A DNA stretch of 43,385 bases from Cohnella baijiui (GTDB taxonomy: Bacteria; Bacillota; Bacilli; Paenibacillales; Paenibacillaceae), in contig NZ_JAJFOW010000050.1 of NCBI RefSeq assembly GCF_020731285.1, positions 1 through 43,385 of the forward strand, read 5' to 3'. Positions 40,220-43,385 of this stretch are shown here, piece after piece; positions within the stretch are counted from its first letter, which is position 1, and each line of letters starts with the position of its first letter. The notes beneath the pieces were generated by a model that was given only the letters and a program-made list of their open reading frames with translations, did no database searches and had not been told where the DNA came from. Made by a program: the position numbers and the translations under genes.

Positions 40220-41686
40220 TCAGGATCTCCTCCTCATGTCCGTCAGGACTTGGATGGTACGGAAGGCGGCGTCCGCCGCCCCTTGAAAACGCGCGCCCCG
40301 GTCCCGCCATCGCGCGATGGCCGCTATTGCGTCCGATGTAACGGGCTCGCCCGGGAACAGCATCGGGATGCCCGGCGGATAAGGGATGACCCATTCGCCC
40401 GCAACGCGGCCGACCGCCTGATCGAGCGGGATCGCTTGGGTCTCGCCCGTATGGCGGCGGATGCGCACCGGTTCCGGGATTTCGCCGAAACCGCGGCTCG
40501 CGAGCTCGACCGTTGCGCCTGATGCTCCGCCGTTCAACCCGGCGGCTTCGCCATCGGCGCTCCCAGCTTCCGCAATCCGCCGCAGCGCCGCGACGAGCGC
40601 CTCGCCGTCTGCCGGCCGCGAGCCCGGGCCGAACGCGAGCACCGCGTGGCGCGGATCGGCCATCTCCGCGAGGCAGCCCTCCCGTTCGAGCGCCTCCTGC
40701 AGCTCGAAGCCGGAGAGTCGACCTGTCCGGTCGTACAGCGACAGCTTGAGCGGATCGGCAACCTCGAGCGCGTCGAACGGCAGCTCTACGAGCGCTTGGC
40801 GCACGACCCGAGTGGCCTTTAGAGCCGGTTCGAACATATGTTTCCCTTTGACCTGCAGCTGTCGCCGGGCCAAATCCAGCGAAGCCATGATCGGGTAGGA
40901 CGGACTGGAGCTCTGCACCATCCGCAGCGCCTGCCGGATCGCGCCCCGCGACGCCAGTTCGCCCTGCAGATGCAGCATGGCGCCCATCGTGAGCGCGGTC
41001 AGCATCTTGTGCGTCGATTGAACGACGGCATCGGCTCCTCCTTGCAGCGCGGATGGAGGCACATCCGGGTGTTGACCGAAATGCGCCCCATGCGCCTCGT
41101 CCACCAGCAACGGGACGCCGCGTTCGTGGGCGACTTCGGATACGCCTTTCACGTCTGCCGGCATGCCATAGTAGTTCGGGCTCGTGAGGAAGACGGCGCG
41201 GGCTTCCGGATATCGGTCCAGGGCTTGTCTCACCGTATCGGGAGAAGGCGCGATCGCCAATCCCGAGGCCGGGTCGATCTTCGGTGGAAGGAACACTGCC
41301 CTCGCCCCGGCGAGCGCCAACGCGTGAATGACCGATTTGTGTACGTTGCGCTGCACGAGGAGGAGATCGTCCGCGTCGCACGTCCCCAAGATCATCGCCA
41401 GGTTCCCCGCGGTGCTCCCGCCTACGAGGAAGCATGTCTCGTCGGCGCCGAAGGCGGACGCCGCGAGCCGTTCGGCCTCGGCGATCGGACCGATCGGATG
41501 ATGGAGATCGTCCGTGTCCGAGAGCTCCGTGACGTCGATCCGCAATAGCTCCTGATAGGTCCGATCGGCGCCGGGCTCGTCCCACGGGGCGCGCTGCTTG
41601 TGGCCGGGAACGTGGTAGGCATGGGGTTGCCTGTCGGCATGTCGGATTAAAGCTTCATATAAAGGCGCGGTCGCGCGGTTGTTCAT
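40220..41686 (-). CDS. Orn/Lys/Arg decarboxylase-family PLP enzyme (YaaO-like)
   Basis: The 488-residue fold-type I product has YHVPGHKQ, RIDVTELSDTDDLHHP, FLVGGSTAGNL, DEAHGAHF and the PLP lysine in QSTHKMLTAL. A C-terminal domain follows (GEWVIPYPPGIPMLFPGE). B. subtilis YaaO sits in the same place; relatives decarboxylate arginine or lysine, so polyamine synthesis is likely. ATG 41686 follows AGAGAGGG. A TGG-TATAAT extended -10 lies at 41732-41727. Confidence 0.9.
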   Translation of the reverse strand: MNNRATAPLYEALIRHADRQPHAYHVPGHKQRAPWDEPGADRTYQELLRIDVTELSDTDDLHHPIGPIAEAERLAASAFGADETCFLVGGSTAGNLAMILGTCDADDLLLVQRNVHKSVIHALALAGARAVFLPPKIDPASGLAIAPSPDTVRQALDRYPEARAVFLTSPNYYGMPADVKGVSEVAHERGVPLLVDEAHGAHFGQHPDVPPSALQGGADAVVQSTHKMLTALTMGAMLHLQGELASRGAIRQALRMVQSSSPSYPIMASLDLARRQLQVKGKHMFEPALKATRVVRQALVELPFDALEVADPLKLSLYDRTGRLSGFELQEALEREGCLAEMADPRHAVLAFGPGSRPADGEALVAALRRIAEAGSADGEAAGLNGGASGATVELASRGFGEIPEPVRIRRHTGETQAIPLDQAVGRVAGEWVIPYPPGIPMLFPGEPVTSDAIAAIARWRDRGARFQGAADAAFRTIQVLTDMRRRS

Positions 41687-41726
41687 GGGTACCCTCTCTT
41701 TTGAACGGCTGGTTATCTTGAGGGAT

Positions 41727-41735
41727 ATTATACCA
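41727..41735 (-). promoter_or_regulatory. Extended -10 promoter of the decarboxylase-tmk operon
   Basis: TGG-TATAAT on the minus strand about 40 nt before the start codon; no clear -35. Confidence 0.5.
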
Positions 41736-41765
41736 AAGTATCGTCCTGCCACCGTCTTTCTAAAC

Positions 41766-41795
41766 GAAAAATCGCCAGTCTTTGCAGACTGGCGA
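41766..41795 (-). terminator. Terminator of gin
   Basis: TCGCCAGTCT / AGACTGGCGA perfect 10-bp stem with a TTGC loop and a T run on the minus strand. Confidence 0.92.
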
Positions 41796-41836
41796 CCGGA
41801 AGCGGTGCGGAGAACGGGCTGCGTCCCGCTCATCGG

Positions 41837-42022
41837 TTAAGCGTGGAATCGAACCCACAATTGTTTGAGCTGCTGGACGAAGAACGGATACCGCTCATCC
41901 TCTACTTTTGTTTGGACCATTTCCGACTCGCACGAGTGACAGATAAATGCGGTTACGACGGTGATGCCTTCCGTTTTTTGCTGTTCGCAGACGATACAGG
42001 TTTTGGTCTCGACCTGCTCCAT
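41837..42022 (-). CDS. csfB: Anti-sigma-G factor Gin (CsfB)
   Basis: The 61-residue product has two CxxC zinc pairs (TCIVCEQQK and FICHSCESEM) and a C-terminal YPFFVQQLKQLW. Gin holds sigma-G (and sigma-E) inactive until the proper stage. The frame is open to a GTG at 42064, but a forespore promoter covers that part, and ATG 42022 has AAGGCGGGA at good distance; its length matches the 64-residue B. subtilis protein. It lies next to the rRNA operon, as csfB does beside rrnA. Confidence 0.92.
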   Translation of the reverse strand: MEQVETKTCIVCEQQKTEGITVVTAFICHSCESEMVQTKVEDERYPFFVQQLKQLWVRFHA

Positions 42023-42054
42023 CGACATTCCCGCCTTTTTGGCCATGTTTTCTT

Positions 42055-42084
42055 TAGTATGCACCGAATTCTATGAAAATATAC
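42055..42084 (-). promoter_or_regulatory. Sigma-F/G-type promoter of gin
   Basis: GTATA (42084-42080), 18 nt, CATACTA (42061-42055) on the minus strand. Both elements match the forespore-sigma consensus fully; csfB is sigma-F controlled in B. subtilis. Confidence 0.7.
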
Positions 42085-42192
42085 GTCTTTCATAGTCCGT
42101 TTGCCCAAAAATCATAACATTGAACCTCGCGGCCGCCGATAGTAAGGATGGACGGAACGCCGTATGGCCGAGTCCCGAAGGAGAGGGCCTGC

Positions 42193-42708
42193 ATGTCAAC
42201 CCGGGAACCGACGATCTATCATTACAAGCTGGTACGCAAACTCGCATTGCGTCCCGAGACCAAATACAGCTACATGACCACCGCTCTGCTAGGCAGCGCC
42301 TTTATTACAGCCTTCTATGGTTGGCGCGGCCTCCTCTGGACTGCCGTCGGACTGCTCGTCATGTCCGCCGTTCATGCCGTTGTGCTCCGCATTACGATCC
42401 GGCGCGTCGATGCGCCATCGGGCCGGCGCTGGACGTTTCGGCTCGACTGGCCGTGGATCGGCCCGCTGCCCATCATGGACACAAGCCTGGCGCTATTCCG
42501 CCGCCTTCATTTTCACCTGACGCTCGTCGGCTTCTGCGTCGCCGGCCTCTTCTATCCTTGGGCCACGCCGCCGCTGCTCGTCGCGCTCGTCTATTGGCAC
42601 ATTTGGCTGATCTCGCCGCGCGTGACGCTGCTCATGCAAGTACGCAAAGAGCAGGGAGACGGCATTCTCCGGCTATCCGCAGAGGAAGTTTCGTATTATC
42701 ATATTTGA
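42193..42708 (+). CDS. Hypothetical membrane protein, 171 residues
   Basis: The product has about four hydrophobic segments (about 28-60 and 108-140), including YSYMTTALLGSAFITAFYGW and HLTLVGFCVAGLFYPW, and a soluble C-terminus. ATG 42193 follows AAGGAGAGGG, so it starts 15 codons after the first in-frame ATG. I recognise no family. It is divergent from gin and has its own terminator. Confidence 0.75.
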   Translation: MSTREPTIYHYKLVRKLALRPETKYSYMTTALLGSAFITAFYGWRGLLWTAVGLLVMSAVHAVVLRITIRRVDAPSGRRWTFRLDWPWIGPLPIMDTSLALFRRLHFHLTLVGFCVAGLFYPWATPPLLVALVYWHIWLISPRVTLLMQVRKEQGDGILRLSAEEVSYYHI

Positions 42709-42719
42709 TAGTAGACTCG

Positions 42720-42743
42720 CATCCCGATCAGGGATGTTTTTTT
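42720..42743 (+). terminator. Terminator after the membrane-protein gene
   Basis: CATCCC-GATCA-GGGATG followed by seven Ts, 12 nt past the stop codon. Confidence 0.9.
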
Positions 42744-42765
42744 CTGGGGAAAAGGGAACTTTCGC

Positions 42766-43140
42766 GTGCGTGCGTTGTCTATTTCCGGTGAGGTGAATCG
42801 ATTGGAGGACCAATACTTGCAGGCGGTCGCGTCTCTGGAGGACGTCCAGCTCGAACAGCTGATCGCTTCGTATTGGAGCGATGTCTGGAACTTCATCTAT
42901 ATCCTGGTGCGGCGACGAGACGCGGCCGACGATTTGACGCAGGAGACGTTCGTGCGCGCTTTTCGCTCGCTCTCCACTTTCCGGGGGCAGTCCTCTTATC
43001 GCACCTGGCTGCTGCGGATCGCAGATGGATCTGGGTTTGCATTTCGAGTACCTGCCCAACGCCGATCCATACCTTCATACCTATACGCCCTTCCCTGCCG
43101 TATATGGCACGGTCGTCGACGATCGAAGGTCCTTCTTTAA
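42766..43140 (+). pseudogene. ECF sigma factor, truncated after region 2
   Basis: Residues about 30-86 form a good sigma-70 region 2 (LIASYWSDVWNFIYILVRRRD, ADDLTQETFVRAFRSLSTF, RGQSSYRTWLLRIA). At codon 87 the sequence departs into a Arg/Ser-rich tail with no sigma-70 region 4, which is essential for -35 recognition. The last ~115 nt read better in another frame (43025-43144), so a deletion probably joined two genes. The GTG start with AAGGGAAC before it is intact. Transcription would run into the rRNA terminator. Confidence 0.75.
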
Positions 43141-43144
43141 GTAA
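43025..43144 (+). pseudogene. C-terminal fragment of an unknown protein
   Basis: A 39-codon frame (DLGLHFEYLPNADPYLHTY, then TPFPAVYGTVVDDRRSFFK) has natural amino-acid composition, unlike the sigma frame it overlaps. There is no ribosome site. It looks like the end of a gene whose front was deleted. The family is not recognised. Confidence 0.4.
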
Positions 43145-43164
43145 AAAGCTGCGGATAAACGAAC

Positions 43165-43187
43165 AAAAGAGCCCTTAGGGCTCTTTT
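43165..43187 (-). terminator. Terminator of the rRNA operon (bidirectional)
   Basis: AAAAGAGCCC-TTA-GGGCTCTTTT, a perfect 10-bp stem with A and T runs on both sides, 10 nt past the 5S 3' end. Confidence 0.93.
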
Positions 43188-43196
43188 GTCTTGTCG

Positions 43197-43313
43197 GCCT
43201 GGCGGCGTCCTACTCTCCCAGGACCCTGCGGTCCAAGTACCATCGGCGCTGGAGGGCTTAACGGTCGTGTTCGAGATGGGTACGCGTGGGACCCCTCCGC
43301 CATTACCACCAGA
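43197..43313 (-). rRNA. rrf: 5S ribosomal RNA
   Basis: The minus strand reads TCTGGTGGTAATGGCGGAGG at the 5' end, has the conserved TACCCATCTCGAACACG loop and GTACTTGGACCGCAGGGTCC, and closes with GTAGGACGCCGCCAGG. That is 117 nt, the usual length. The 72 nt to the window end are the 23S-5S spacer; no 23S sequence is seen, though it should lie just beyond. RNase M5, encoded at 26934-27497, matures this RNA. Confidence 0.97.
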
Positions 43314-43385
43314 CCAGATTGATGTACAGAGCTTGCGCCCTGAAAACCGGATGCGAAACGAAGCTGGAAACATCTTCACCTGTGA

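Noticed and set aside
43314..43385. 3' end of 23S rRNA
   Set aside because: The last 72 bases resemble a 23S-5S spacer and contain none of the conserved 23S 3' sequence.

Overview
The window is one long chromosomal block from an endospore-forming, high-GC member of the Bacillota, most likely Paenibacillaceae (Paenibacillus/Cohnella type). This rests on gene order, on spore genes (spoVT, fin, gin, sspF, yabG, spoVG, a SpoVB-like flippase), and on GC-rich coding sequence with G/C-rich third codon positions. Almost every gene is on the minus strand. Read from high to low coordinates, the order follows the origin-proximal B. subtilis segment rrn - csfB/gin - yaaO - tmk - darA - yaaR - holB - ricT - yabA - yabB - rsmI - abrB (opposite strand) - tatD - yabE - rnmV - rsmA/ksgA - yabG - veg - sspF - ispE - purR - ridA - spoVG - glmU - prs - ctc - pth - fin - mfd - spoVT - yabM.

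Right end (43.4-41.8 kb): a 5S rRNA gene with its terminator, a broken ECF sigma-factor gene, a small membrane-protein gene, and the sigma-G inhibitor gin. 41.7-32.8 kb: an Orn/Lys/Arg-decarboxylase-fold gene, a polytopic membrane protein, then tmk, darA, yaaR, holB, ricT, yabA, yabB and rsmI (DNA replication, c-di-AMP sensing, RNA processing, RNA modification). 32.6-27.5 kb: abrB under Spo0A boxes, an HD-domain phosphohydrolase in the place of metS, tatD, and a G5/3D cell-wall protein behind a c-di-AMP (ydaO-type) riboswitch. 27.5-18.1 kb: RNA maturation, spore genes, and purine, PRPP, UDP-GlcNAc and isoprenoid synthesis. Recognisable sigma-K, sigma-G, sigma-H, sigma-B-like and PurR control sites lie here.

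Two stretches depart from the Bacillus order. Between ctc and pth (about 18.0-12.2 kb) sit a DauR/YheO-like regulator with a PLP-dependent D-amino-acid enzyme and a RidA-family protein, a two-component system with a plausible autoregulatory site, and two small genes. Between mfd and spoVT (7.5-2.5 kb) sit a PrsA-like lipoprotein, a methionine ABC transporter (metNIQ) behind a leader terminator with no recognisable SAM-box, and a gene-free tract of about 1 kb. That tract is a 17-unit array of 51-52 bp repeats, each carrying an imperfect dyad.

The most unusual items are the dyad-bearing array, the unassigned metNIQ leader, a dispersed ~100 bp repeat present twice, and the deletion-like ECF sigma remnant beside the rRNA operon. 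The c-di-AMP riboswitch and the c-di-AMP receptor gene darA lie in the same block. All functional calls are by family recognition from the sequence; no database search was run.
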